Positions 49,888 to 57,704 of a DNA stretch of 64,000 bases are shown here, one piece after another; position 1 is the first letter of the stretch, and the number at the start of each line of letters is the position of its first letter. Location of the stretch: assembly GCA_036677685.1 (NCBI GenBank), contig JAVBWA010000004.1, forward strand, positions 1 to 64,000, read 5' to 3'. The position numbers and the translations under genes are program-made. The notes under the pieces are model-generated. The model searched no databases. It was not told the DNA's origin and worked only from the letters and a program-made list of their open reading frames with translations. Origin of the DNA: JAQUBU01 sp036677685 (lineage in GTDB: Bacteria; Bacillota; Syntrophomonadia; Syntrophomonadales; Syntrophomonadaceae).

Positions 49888-50157
49888 ATGGCGGAACATA
49901 CGCTGAAACTGAGCAATCGGAAAAGTATGGAGTTGAATGGGGTAAATAATGTAATTAATTTTGATGAAGAGAAAATTATCCTGCAAACTGCAGAGGGATA
50001 CCTCTATATAATAGGTCAGGAGCTTCATATTACAGCCCTTAACCTGGATGAAGGCAAAGTAGCCCTGGAGGGGAATATTGACAGCATAGAATACAAAGAT
50101 CTTGGTTCGGATATCAAGGCCCGTAGCAAAAATATCTTAAACCGGCTCTTAAAGTAA
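49888..50157 (+). CDS. yabP: Sporulation protein YabP
   Basis: An 89-residue sporulation protein of the YabP/YqfC family. The pattern HTLKLSNRKSMELNGVNNVI then NFDEEKIILQTAEGYLYIIG and LNLDEGKVALEGNIDSIEY is that of YabP, a mother-cell protein needed for spore formation. ATG with AAAAGGAGG upstream. yabQ follows after 42 bases; the pair is conserved. Confidence 0.93.
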   Translation: MAEHTLKLSNRKSMELNGVNNVINFDEEKIILQTAEGYLYIIGQELHITALNLDEGKVALEGNIDSIEYKDLGSDIKARSKNILNRLLK

Positions 50158-50199
50158 AGGGAAGAACGTCCCCGTGCTTCCCGATAGGGGGGGTCTATA

Positions 50200-50628
50200 T
50201 TGTCCGCACTACTAATTCAGCTCAAATCATTCGGTTTAACCTTGATATTGGGAGTACTGGCAGGCGGGATATTTCATTACTACCAGTTGACTATCCGTAA
50301 GGCCCGGATAGGACGATACTTTCTTTATGTAATCGATCTGATTTTGTGGATTTTTATGCTTTTACTGGTCTTTGCCTCCATGCTATTGATCAACCATGGA
50401 GAAATGCGGCTTTATGTTTTAATCGCCCTTTTGGGCGGAATACTTATTTATTATCATTATTTTTCCTCCTTGTTTTATGAAGCCCAATCCCGAATAGCCG
50501 AATTCACCGTCAATTTGTTAAGAATCCTGCTTGGTCATTTAAGGAGACTGTTTAGATGTCTGCGAAGATCAATAAATTTAGCCCTGGAAAAATGCCATAG
50601 ACCGAAACCTCCCGCCGATACGGAATAA
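50200..50628 (+). CDS. yabQ: Spore cortex biosynthesis protein YabQ
   Basis: A 142-residue membrane protein with about three hydrophobic segments (SFGLTLILGVLAGGIFHYY, LYVIDLILWIFMLLLVFASM, LYVLIALLGGILIYYHYF) and a basic C-terminal tail. This is the YabQ layout; in Bacillus it sits in the outer forespore membrane and is needed for cortex. TTG start with AGGGGGGG upstream. The TAA stop is the start of an R1 repeat. Confidence 0.9.
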   Translation: MSALLIQLKSFGLTLILGVLAGGIFHYYQLTIRKARIGRYFLYVIDLILWIFMLLLVFASMLLINHGEMRLYVLIALLGGILIYYHYFSSLFYEAQSRIAEFTVNLLRILLGHLRRLFRCLRRSINLALEKCHRPKPPADTE

Positions 50629-50755
50629 CGAGGCGAAAGGATGTCCCCTGCTCGTTGCAGCGGTGTTTTGCCCCCTACGGGGGCCACTTATATTAGGTCC
50701 CTTCGGGAATGATTAAATTATGTTGAAACTGCTCCGCAGTTTCTTCCGATGCTAA
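50626..50755 (+). repeat. R1 element, forward, after yabQ
   Basis: Begins TAACGAGGCGAAAGGATGTCC with TAA being the yabQ stop. It lacks most of the middle but keeps GCTCGTTGCAGCGGTG, the optional CCCCCTACGGGGG and GTCCCTTCGGGAAT hairpins and the GAAACTGCTCCGCAGTTTC end with GATGCTAA. Confidence 0.87.
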
Positions 50756-50818
50756 AAAAGTTTTGCGTTCAAGCAGGAATTCCTAATAGCGGCCCCGAAT
50801 AAGATTATCTACGAAAAA

Positions 50819-50850
50819 TTGTCCACAGTTTGTGGAAAAGATGTGGATAT
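50819..50850. promoter_or_regulatory. Three DnaA-box-like 9-mers
   Basis: TTGTCCACA (50819-50827), TGTGGAAAA (50831-50839) and TGTGGATAT (50842-50850) each differ by one base from the DnaA box TTATCCACA or its complement. They lie in 32 bases just before the HTH gene. This could be a DnaA-controlled promoter; it could also be a palindromic operator, since the first two are inverted (GTCCACAGTTTGTGGA). Confidence 0.45.
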
Positions 50851-50856
50851 ACTGTA

Positions 50857-51096
50857 ATGAAAATCGAGATTCGGGGAGCAGAAAAACTTAGTTTTCGCGA
50901 AAAACAAGTGGTGGTACTCAAAGAGATGGGCCGAAGCACCGAAGAAATAGCCCGTATTCTTAAAATAAGTGCCAGCACCATTGCTACTTTATACAACCGG
51001 GCTCGTTCCAAAGGATATGAAGTGGTTATCGTACTCCCCGGTGACACGCTGGCTTTGTTCAATGGGGAGGGGGATAATAATGAAGATGGCGGGTAA
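50857..51096 (+). CDS. Small helix-turn-helix protein (LuxR/sigma-region-4 like)
   Basis: A 79-residue protein with an HTH like that of LuxR or sigma region 4: LSFREKQVVVLKEMGRSTEE then IARILKISASTIATLYNRAR, and a short C-terminal strand-rich tail (GYEVVIVLPGDTLALF). It may regulate its own or nearby genes. ATG 50857 is preferred, but its ribosome site is weak; a longer in-frame start at 50830 runs through the DnaA-like boxes. It overlaps divIC by 17 bases. Confidence 0.7.
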   Translation: MKIEIRGAEKLSFREKQVVVLKEMGRSTEEIARILKISASTIATLYNRARSKGYEVVIVLPGDTLALFNGEGDNNEDGG

Positions 51097-51370
51097 ACTG
51101 CAGGCAGCCCTAAAGTTAACGGTTTTCAGCATGATATTCGTACTTATTGGATTAACTGTGGTCCCTAAAGTAAAAACGATTTGGGAACTATCGGAGCGCC
51201 GGGACCAACTTGAGCAGCAAAAAGCTATCCTGGCCAAAGAAAATAAAAAACTTGAGCAGGAGTTAAAAAGCCTGGATTCCCGTGTTGCAGTAGAGAAGCT
51301 GGCCCGCGAGCAATTAGGCATGGTGAAAAATGGGGAGCAATATGTACTGCCGCTTACCAACGAACCATAA
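51080..51370 (+). CDS. divIC: Septum formation initiator DivIC (FtsB/FtsL-like)
   Basis: A 96-residue bitopic membrane protein of the division complex. One membrane helix (KLTVFSMIFVLIGLTVVPKV) is followed by a coiled coil (LSERRDQLEQQKAILAKENK) and the conserved end REQLGMVKNGEQYVLPL. ATG 51080 with GGGGAGGGGG upstream; longer in-frame starts lie inside the HTH gene and are unlikely. In Bacillus divIC follows yabQ. Confidence 0.93.
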   Translation: MKMAGKLQAALKLTVFSMIFVLIGLTVVPKVKTIWELSERRDQLEQQKAILAKENKKLEQELKSLDSRVAVEKLAREQLGMVKNGEQYVLPLTNEP

Positions 51371-51445
51371 TAACGAGGTGAAAGCTCCTCCCTGCCTCGG
51401 TGCAGGTGTTTTGAAACTGTTCCGCAGTTTCTTCCGGTGCTTTAA
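51371..51445 (+). repeat. R1 element, short form, after divIC
   Basis: Begins TAACGAGGTGAAAGCTCC directly after the divIC TAA stop, then CTGCCTCGGTGCAGGTGTTT and GAAACTGTTCCGCAGTTTC, ending TTCCGGTGCTTTAA. Only about 75 bases; the middle of R1 is missing. Confidence 0.8.
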
Positions 51446-51458
51446 ATTTTCTTTGTAG

Positions 51459-51487
51459 TTGACTAGTGCTCGGGCATTTTATACAAT
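51459..51487 (+). promoter_or_regulatory. Sigma-A promoter of yabR
   Basis: TTGACT (51459-51464), 17 bases, TACAAT (51482-51487). Both are five of six. It lies 36 bases before the yabR start. Confidence 0.75.
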
Positions 51488-51522
51488 TACTGTAGTATAT
51501 TTTGAGGGGGATCTTTACTTTT

Positions 51523-52005
51523 ATGCCTATCGAACAAACAAATATTGTACCGGGTACCATAGTTGAGGGTAGGGTTCAAGGTATTACTAAATTTGGGGCA
51601 TTTATTGAGTTGCCGGGTGGAACGGTGGGACTGGTTCACATCTCCGAGATCGCTGACACTTATGTAAAGGATGTCAAAGATTTCATCAAGGAAGGAGATA
51701 GTGTGAAGGTCAAAGTCCTCAATGTTGCAGGAAAAAAGATCGGGCTTTCCATAAAACAGGCAGTACCCCCAAAAAAGGTTGAGGAAAAACCTTTCCCGGA
51801 ACGAAGTACCAGAAGTCCCGGTGCATTTTCGAGCCGGCCAGCGGGCAATTACTCCCCCAGATACAACAGCAGTCCGGCAGGTAAAGGCGGCGGAGCGCCG
51901 GCCACGCTTGACGATAAGATCGCCAAATTCCTAAAGGAAAGCGATGAACGGATGCAGCCCTTGAAAAATAAACTGGAACCTCGCAAACGTAACCGGTTCA
52001 ATTAG
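51523..52005 (+). CDS. yabR: S1 RNA-binding domain protein YabR
   Basis: A 160-residue protein. The S1 domain fills about residues 8-75 (GTIVEGRVQGITKFGAFIEL, VGLVHISEIADTYVKDVKDF, KVKVLNVAGKKIGLSIKQA). The rest is a low-complexity Pro/Ser/Gly/Arg tail and a basic C-terminus, probably disordered and RNA-binding. ATG 51523 is used; GAGGGGG lies 12 bases upstream, and a TTG at 51502 overlaps it. Homologues affect translation or polynucleotide phosphorylase-like functions, not settled. Confidence 0.9.
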   Translation: MPIEQTNIVPGTIVEGRVQGITKFGAFIELPGGTVGLVHISEIADTYVKDVKDFIKEGDSVKVKVLNVAGKKIGLSIKQAVPPKKVEEKPFPERSTRSPGAFSSRPAGNYSPRYNSSPAGKGGGAPATLDDKIAKFLKESDERMQPLKNKLEPRKRNRFN

Positions 52006-52010
52006 ATCTC

Positions 52011-52037
52011 AACACTCCTGTTTAAGGAGTGTTTTTT
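52011..52037 (+). terminator. Terminator after yabR
   Basis: ACACTCCT (52012-52019) pairs with AGGAGTGT (52025-52032), followed by TTTTTATT. Six bases after the stop. Confidence 0.92.
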
Positions 52038-52043
52038 ATTGCA

Positions 52044-52255
52044 GTTAGGCGTAAGGGGTAAGGGGTTAGGAGAATATTAAAATTTAATTTCTTATATCCG
52101 AAAGGCGCCCTCCAAACTCTGTTGGTACTCGGAGGGTATGTGAAAAAGTAAGCTGTTCGTCTGTGTTCTGCCCTTGTAATATGTGTGACTGAAAGGCAAT
52201 GTGAATGCCTACCCATAACACAAAGCCGCCCCCTCACTCATCACCCCTCACGAAT
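52044..52255. repeat. R4 repeat unit between yabR and ppx
   Basis: Left: TTAGGCGTAAGGGGTAAGGGG (52046-52064 core). Right: CCCCTCACTCATCACCCCTC then ACGAATGGG (to about 52257), inverted. The interior has a hairpin GGCGCCCTCC...CGGAGGG and no gene. Confidence 0.62.
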
Positions 52256-52329
52256 GGGTGATGCATTTTGCTCGAGAAAGCTGTGAATTTAGTTCAAGTG
52301 ACGTGCTTAATAAATTAAAGGAGAAAAAA

Positions 52330-53205
52330 ATGAATTATGCTGCTATTGATATAGGAACCAACTCCTGTCGTTTGTTGGTCGCTTCCATACAAAAAGATCG
52401 GCCGGTTGTGCTGGCTAGAAAACTGGCTACTACCCGTCTGGGAGAAGGATTGAACCACAGCGGGAAAATCAATCAGGAAGCACTCGAAAGAACTCTGCTG
52501 TGTCTTGAAGATTTTAATAATATTATGCGGGAACACCAGGTTCAATCCTTCCGCGTGGTGGCGACCAGTGCAGTGCGTGAAGCTTCCAACCGCCAGGACT
52601 TGTTGAACCGGGCTCGTGAACGATTAAAGCTGGAAATTGAAGTAATCAGCGGAAATCACGAAGCCGAGCTAAGCTACCAGGGAGTAATGGTCAGTCTTAA
52701 ATTTGACCATTTACCGCTGGTAGCGGACCTGGGCGGAGGCAGTACCGAATTTTTTATAAAAAACAACCGGAATTTTCCTCTTTCGCTTCCAATTGGGGCG
52801 GTAAGGGCCACCGAAAGTGATATGAAAGCCGTAGATATTGTACAAGCTCTGACCCCGCTGGCTAAATATAAAGATTTACTGTCGGATTATCCTTTGGTTT
52901 TGGTTGGTGGTACGGCCAGCACCCTGGTAGCAATTAAACATTCATTGGCGGTATATGACCACGATTTTGTGCACGGTCAGATTCTGGAGCGGAGAGAGAT
53001 TGCAGATATTTATGATATGATGGAAAGAATGCCTTTGCGCTTAAGGCAAAGACTGCCGGGGCTGCAACCGGAAAGAGCAGATATTATTCCTAAAGGAGTA
53101 ATGATAGTATTGCTGATTATGGATATGCTGGCAAAAAATCAAATAACAGTGAGCGATAGTGATCTGCTGGAAGCCATGATTTGGGGGCTGTACTCACATA
53201 AGTAA
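52330..53205 (+). CDS. Ppx/GppA family phosphatase
   Basis: A 291-residue ASKHA-fold phosphatase that acts on polyphosphate or pppGpp. The N-terminal YAAIDIGTNSCRLLVA and the middle VADLGGGSTEFF near 130 are the two phosphate-binding motifs; EVISGNHEAELSYQGV near 105 contains the catalytic glutamate region. It is a short form without the C-terminal helical domain. ATG 52330 with AAAGGAG upstream. Polyphosphate or alarmone substrate cannot be told apart from sequence. Confidence 0.92.
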   Translation: MNYAAIDIGTNSCRLLVASIQKDRPVVLARKLATTRLGEGLNHSGKINQEALERTLLCLEDFNNIMREHQVQSFRVVATSAVREASNRQDLLNRARERLKLEIEVISGNHEAELSYQGVMVSLKFDHLPLVADLGGGSTEFFIKNNRNFPLSLPIGAVRATESDMKAVDIVQALTPLAKYKDLLSDYPLVLVGGTASTLVAIKHSLAVYDHDFVHGQILERREIADIYDMMERMPLRLRQRLPGLQPERADIIPKGVMIVLLIMDMLAKNQITVSDSDLLEAMIWGLYSHK

Positions 53206-53750
53206 ATAATATATAATAATATAATATATTAAAATATGGAATACTTGATTAATGCCCGCAGGGTTTTGAATTCTTTTGTGGAAAATAACATGATGTGGAT
53301 TTTTTTTGTTTTAATTTGTTTTAACACTAAGAGCTTAAACATAGAATGACTATTAAGAATCCATATATCAAATTGCTAACAAACTCAGGTATTTCGGAAC
53401 TGTATAGAGATGCCCGGGTTTAGAAAAGTATCCGTTTGGGGATTGGGCGGCTGCTTTTTAAAAAAATGGAAGGAGGGAGGAACGCAATAATTACCTCGGT
53501 TCTTGGCTAAGGGCGGAGAGTATTGTTCGGATTAGTTTCTGCCCAGAAAGAGTGGATTTTATTTAGAGATAAATAATTTTTCTGGGAGAAGCTATAAACC
53601 AATCTGTTAACCATCTTAAGCGCGGAACATGCGTAGCGAGCGTGGCTAGGCTTAGAATCAGGTTGGGAAATCCTCAAGGTTGCTGTCTAGTGCAATTTGC
53701 CAATTCTTTGAACATGAATTAAGTAAATTTTAAGGGAGAGTGAATTATAA
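53206..53750. other. 545-base gap before the FNT transporter, no gene seen
   Basis: The first 40 bases are pure AT repeats (ATATAATAATATAATATATT). GGAAGGAGGGAGGAACGC near 53467-53484 resembles a ribosome site but only a 14-codon frame ending GLG-type residues follows. No tRNA, no recognised riboswitch fold. This is the longest unexplained gap in the window and may hold a leader or small RNA for the transporter. Confidence 0.5.
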
Positions 53751-54638
53751 ATGAATTTTCTGACTCCAGCGGAAGTAGCTGTTGCGGCATGTAATGCCGG
53801 TAAAGCCAAAACCGAACTTCCATTTCTAAAGATGTTTATTCTGGGTATCCTGGCTGGTGTATATATTGGCTTCGGAGCCAACCTGGCAACCAAGATAGGG
53901 GCTGCTCCCGATGCAAGTTCATCAGTAGGCATTTTCCTTTTTGGCGCTGTCTTCTCTGTAGGCCTGATGTTGGTTGTTATTGGTGGTGCCGAGCTTTTTA
54001 CCGGCAACAACATGGCTTGTTTTGCTTCTGCATGTAATGGACAGGCAAGCTGGGGCGGATTGCTCTATAACTGGGTAGTTGTTTATTTTGCCAATTTTAT
54101 TGGCTCTGTTTTACTGGTTTATATAATTTTCGGTGGTATGTACTGGTTAGGTAAAGATGCGAGCGGGGCTGCCATTTTAAGTGGAATGGGAGTAAAAGCT
54201 GTTGCGATAGCCCAGGGTAAACTGAAACTGACATTTATGTCGGCCTTTTTACGTGGCATTTGCTGTAACTGGCTGGTCTGCCTGGCTGTATGGCTGGCAT
54301 TTGCTGCCAAAGATGTAGTTGGAAAAATCTTTGGTATCTTCTTCCCCATCATGGCTTTCGTATCCAGCGGTTTTGAGCATTGCGTAGCCAACATGTTCTT
54401 TATTCCCATGGGAATCACCATTGCTCAGAAATCTCCTGATTTAGTAGCAGGAGCAACCAAATTGGATGCTGCCGGTAATGCTGTTTCCGTATTTAACATG
54501 ACTGCCGATCAAGTTACGGCTTTCTTCACCTATGGAAACTTCATCAGCGCCAACTTGATTCCGGTTACTCTTGGAAATATAGTCGGCGGCGCCCTTTTTG
54601 TAGGTGGAGTCTACTGGCTGGTTTATTTGAAAAAATAA
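53751..54638 (+). CDS. Formate/nitrite transporter family channel
   Basis: A 295-residue FNT-family pentameric channel for formate, nitrite or related monovalent acids, with six membrane helices. Family motifs: KMFILGILAGVYIGFGANLA near 25, GGAELFTGNNMACF near 81, and RGICCNWLVCLAVWLAFAAK near 165 with the central-loop/His-region FEHCVANMFFIPMG near 203, which holds the channel histidine. ATG with AAGGGAG upstream. A formate role suits an anaerobic fermenter or syntroph. Its TAA stop is the start of an R1 repeat. Confidence 0.93.
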   Translation: MNFLTPAEVAVAACNAGKAKTELPFLKMFILGILAGVYIGFGANLATKIGAAPDASSSVGIFLFGAVFSVGLMLVVIGGAELFTGNNMACFASACNGQASWGGLLYNWVVVYFANFIGSVLLVYIIFGGMYWLGKDASGAAILSGMGVKAVAIAQGKLKLTFMSAFLRGICCNWLVCLAVWLAFAAKDVVGKIFGIFFPIMAFVSSGFEHCVANMFFIPMGITIAQKSPDLVAGATKLDAAGNAVSVFNMTADQVTAFFTYGNFISANLIPVTLGNIVGGALFVGGVYWLVYLKK

Positions 54639-54769
54639 CGAGGCGATAAGTATCTGACGCTTCTTAGACGACCGGATTCCTGTTAATAAAGCAGGTGGAG
54701 GTTTCTGATCTCCCCCACCGCGTTGCAGCGGTGTGTTGAAACTGCTAAGTAGTTTCTTCCGTTGCTTAA
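54636..54769 (+). repeat. R1 element, forward, after the FNT gene
   Basis: TAACGAGGCGATAAGTATCTG using the transporter stop codon, then AATAAAGCAGGTGGAGG, CCCACCGCGTTGCAGCGGTG and the hairpin GAAACTGCTAAGTAGTTTC, ending CGTTGCTTAAAT. About 134 bases. The hairpin loop-side change C-C to A-A with T-T partner keeps pairing. Confidence 0.85.
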
Positions 54770-54800
54770 ATCATTGACAGAAGCAGACAGAAAATGACTG

Positions 54801-54836
54801 AACGGCTTGCTGATTAAGAGCAAGCCGTTTTGTTTT
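54801..54836 (+). terminator. Terminator downstream of the FNT gene
   Basis: AACGGCTTGCT (54801-54811) pairs perfectly with AGCAAGCCGTT (54819-54829), then TTGTTTTG. It lies after the R1 copy, about 160 bases past the stop codon. Confidence 0.9.
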
Positions 54837-54931
54837 GCCCCGAACTTTGTATAACAAAAGCTGTGAGTTGGACGATTCAATGATCCAAGCCTGAATTTTG
54901 TATAAATAAAAACAGCGGATCACCCCTATAA

Positions 54932-54964
54932 ATGACAAATATTACCATTAATGCTGGGTATAAT
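54932..54964 (+). promoter_or_regulatory. Spo0A-type sigma-A promoter of spoIIE
   Basis: ATGACA (54932-54937) and a perfect TATAAT (54959-54964) are separated by 21 bases. A 21- to 22-base spacer with a 0A box over the minus-35 is the known design of Spo0A-activated sigma-A promoters such as Bacillus spoIIE and spoIIG. TGACAAA at 54933-54939 is one base off the 0A box TGNCGAA and covers the minus-35. The spoIIE start is 67 bases downstream. Confidence 0.65.
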
Positions 54965-55031
54965 TGGTGGACAAGAATTCGTAAACACGGTCACCAAGAG
55001 TTATCAGATTTGTTAGGGTAGGGGGGCAAAA

Positions 55032-57491
55032 ATGCTGGAAAAGTTTGAAATCTATCCTTATCAGAGAATTGCCGATACACTTTTGAAGACTCCGGGTAAA
55101 AGGCGCAAAGTCAGTTTAAAGTCCTGGTCACAATGGCTGGTCCGTTGGCTTGCATCCGTGAAGTTAATGACTGCTTTAAAAACCATTCCCAGTATGGAGA
55201 ACTTGCTGATATGTTTGGCAATGATCTTAATGTCCAGAGCTTTTGTTTTAGCTGATTTGCAGCCTTTTGGCTATGCATTTGCAGTGGCTTTCGGTTACGG
55301 GGAAAAAAAACGGATCTGGCTGCTGATGCTTGCCGGCATTATTGGGTTTGCCACGGTCTTAAACGGTTTAAACCTGGGCTCCGGCATATTAACTTTACTG
55401 ATTCTAATGGGAGTCATTAATTATCTTTCTACGACCTTGGATAAGAATTATTGGACCTTACCGCTTTTAACACTAAGTGTAATATTTTTAGTCAAAAGCT
55501 TGGTAGTGCTATTTACAGGCATGTCCTTTTACAAAGAGATGGTAATTATATTCGAAGCGGTAATCGCGGGCATACTTACCTTTGTATTTCTAGTAGTCAA
55601 TGACACCGTCAAACAGAAAAAAGCTTTATCCAGTTTCAATTTCGAGGACATCGCTGCTTTCCTGGTCTTAGCTATAGGCGCAATAATGGGACTCGGTGAA
55701 ATAAATTTCGCCGGGCTGAGCTTGAGCGGTATCGTATGCCGTTTGGGAATCCTAGTGGCTGCCTTTTTATGGGGAAGTGGAGGAGGAACTATGGTTGGAG
55801 TGATGGCCGGAATTATACCTTCCATCTCTTCCAGCGTATTTGCCCAAACTCTTGGAATATATGCCTTTTCGGGGCTTCTGGCCGGATTGTTCCGGAACTT
55901 CGGAAGATTGGGAGTAATTATCGGTTTCATGCTGGGCAACCTGGCTTTGTCGATGTTTATTTCCCAGACCCAGGCAACGATTTTGGGCATATGGGAGACT
56001 GGTATCGCATGCCTGGTTTTTAGCATCCTGCCTAATTCCCTGCAGGAGAAAATGCCAATCCAATCACTGGGGCCGATTAGTAGCGATAACGAAATACCGG
56101 GGGTTGACACCCGCATTAAAGAAAGCGCACGTAATCAAATCCAGAACCTGGCCTGTGTTTTTGATGAATTAAGCAGTACTTTCGCGGGTGAAATAGATAT
56201 TAAGCGCCGGAGCAAACCGGTGGCATGTTTGAACTACCTTTATGAACAGATATCAAGTAATTTCTGTAATAATTGCCCGCGTTATGATACTTGCTGGGGG
56301 CGGGACTGTTATGATACTTCCCAGCATATGCTGGACCTCTTCACTATGGTTGAAGCAAGCGGGGAACTGGATTACGAAAAATGCCCCCGGGATTTCAAAC
56401 GCCGCTGCATACAAGCTCGGGAAATGGTGAAAACCATTAATTATTTGTTTGACCGTCTGCGGATAAATGAGTACTGGTCGGAGAAACTTGATGAGTCGCG
56501 GGATCTGGTCGCAACCCAACTGAAAGGGGTCAGCCAGGTGATTAAAGGGCTGGCCGAAGAAATAGACGTTAATTCGGAAGTAGACTTGCCCCTGCGCGAG
56601 TTATTGCTGCAGGAAAACAAGCGTCTGGGTCTGAAGCTGCGGGATGTCACTCCTCTAAAAAGCGGGCGCGGAGAATTATGCTTGAGTGTAATAATGGATG
56701 CCTGTGCGAACGGAGATCATTGCAGCACCGTCATAGCTCCGGCGCTTACCGGAGTTCTGGGGCAAAAAGTGGAGGTTTCCCAGAAGAACTGTCCCCGCCT
56801 TAAAGGAAGAGGGCATTGTGAGTTTTCCTTGTTGCGTGCCCTCAATTATCAAGTATTGACCGGAACCGCCCAGGTCGGGAAAGAGGCAATTTGCGGTGAT
56901 AGTTATGCCATCAGCAGCCTGGATGAAGGCAAAATATTAATAGCTTTAAGTGATGGTATGGGAGTGGGGGAAAAAGCCTGCAGTGAGAGCCAGGCAACTG
57001 TAAGGTTGTTGGAGAACTTGCTTAACAGCGGTTTTGAACGTGAAGTTGCACTCAATACGATTAATTCCGTCTTGCTGCTGCGTTCAGGCAATGAGAGATT
57101 TGCCACCCTGGATATGGTTTTGATCGATTGTTATACCGCCGAAGTTGACTTTATAAAAATAGGCAGTGCCCCTTCATTTCTGAAAAGAGGGAAAAAGGTG
57201 GGGATGGTTATTTCCAATTCGCTGCCGATAGGAATCATGGATAATATCGATATGGTCAGCGAAACCAGAACTTTATTACCCCGGGATATGCTGGTTATGC
57301 TTAGTGACGGGGTTTTGGAGGTGTCCCGGCAAAATGCCGGTGAACAATGGGTAACGGATATGCTAAAAGCCTATAATGGCAGCGATCCTCAGGAACTGGC
57401 GGAAATCATCATCAACCGCGCTCTGGGTATGGCCAAAGGACGACCGGCCGATGATATGACGGTTATCTGCATCCATATTGAACTGGCATAA
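55032..57491 (+). CDS. spoIIE: Stage II sporulation protein E, serine phosphatase
   Basis: An 819-residue protein that dephosphorylates SpoIIAA to free sigma-F and also acts at the polar septum. The N-terminal about 50-330 residues hold roughly ten membrane helices. The central region has a Cys cluster (CNNCPRYDTCWGRDC near 417). The PP2C domain is C-terminal: LIALSDGMGVGEKACSES near 637, KIGSAPSFLKRG near 713, LVMLSDGVLEVSRQ near 755 and the final ADDMTVICIHIELA. ATG with AGGGGGG upstream. Confidence 0.97.
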   Translation: MLEKFEIYPYQRIADTLLKTPGKRRKVSLKSWSQWLVRWLASVKLMTALKTIPSMENLLICLAMILMSRAFVLADLQPFGYAFAVAFGYGEKKRIWLLMLAGIIGFATVLNGLNLGSGILTLLILMGVINYLSTTLDKNYWTLPLLTLSVIFLVKSLVVLFTGMSFYKEMVIIFEAVIAGILTFVFLVVNDTVKQKKALSSFNFEDIAAFLVLAIGAIMGLGEINFAGLSLSGIVCRLGILVAAFLWGSGGGTMVGVMAGIIPSISSSVFAQTLGIYAFSGLLAGLFRNFGRLGVIIGFMLGNLALSMFISQTQATILGIWETGIACLVFSILPNSLQEKMPIQSLGPISSDNEIPGVDTRIKESARNQIQNLACVFDELSSTFAGEIDIKRRSKPVACLNYLYEQISSNFCNNCPRYDTCWGRDCYDTSQHMLDLFTMVEASGELDYEKCPRDFKRRCIQAREMVKTINYLFDRLRINEYWSEKLDESRDLVATQLKGVSQVIKGLAEEIDVNSEVDLPLRELLLQENKRLGLKLRDVTPLKSGRGELCLSVIMDACANGDHCSTVIAPALTGVLGQKVEVSQKNCPRLKGRGHCEFSLLRALNYQVLTGTAQVGKEAICGDSYAISSLDEGKILIALSDGMGVGEKACSESQATVRLLENLLNSGFEREVALNTINSVLLLRSGNERFATLDMVLIDCYTAEVDFIKIGSAPSFLKRGKKVGMVISNSLPIGIMDNIDMVSETRTLLPRDMLVMLSDGVLEVSRQNAGEQWVTDMLKAYNGSDPQELAEIIINRALGMAKGRPADDMTVICIHIELA

Positions 57492-57534
57492 ATAATTCTC
57501 AAAGGTTTGACAATAGATTTAACTTGGGTAGCAT

Positions 57535-57676
57535 TTAAGTATAGGAAGAAACTGCGGAACAGTTTCAACACACCGCAGCAACGAGGCAGGGAAGAGCAGA
57601 ACCAGAACCCGCTGCCTGATTTACGGATGGGTACCCGGCCGCTTAAAGAAGCGAGGGACGTCTTTTCGCCTCGTTA
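57535..57676 (-). repeat. R1 element, reverse, between spoIIE and tilS
   Basis: TTTAAGTATAGGAAGAAACT, GCGGAACAGTTTCAACACACC, GCAGCAACGAGGCAGGGAA, CCGCTTAAAGAAGCGAGGGA and finally CGTCTTTTCGCCTCGTTATA. All segments except the optional module are present. It ends 28 bases before tilS and keeps an open frame in phase with tilS. Confidence 0.88.
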
Positions 57677-57704
57677 TAGAAAGAGCAAGCAAGGGAAGAA
57701 AAGA

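Noticed and set aside
53206..53750. Fluoride or ZTP riboswitch before the FNT transporter
   Set aside because: The conserved core sequences of these riboswitches were not found by eye.
57507..57704. Longer TilS starting inside the R1 repeat
   Set aside because: The extra 66 residues come from repeat sequence, and the ATG at 57705 has a ribosome site and the conserved N-terminus.
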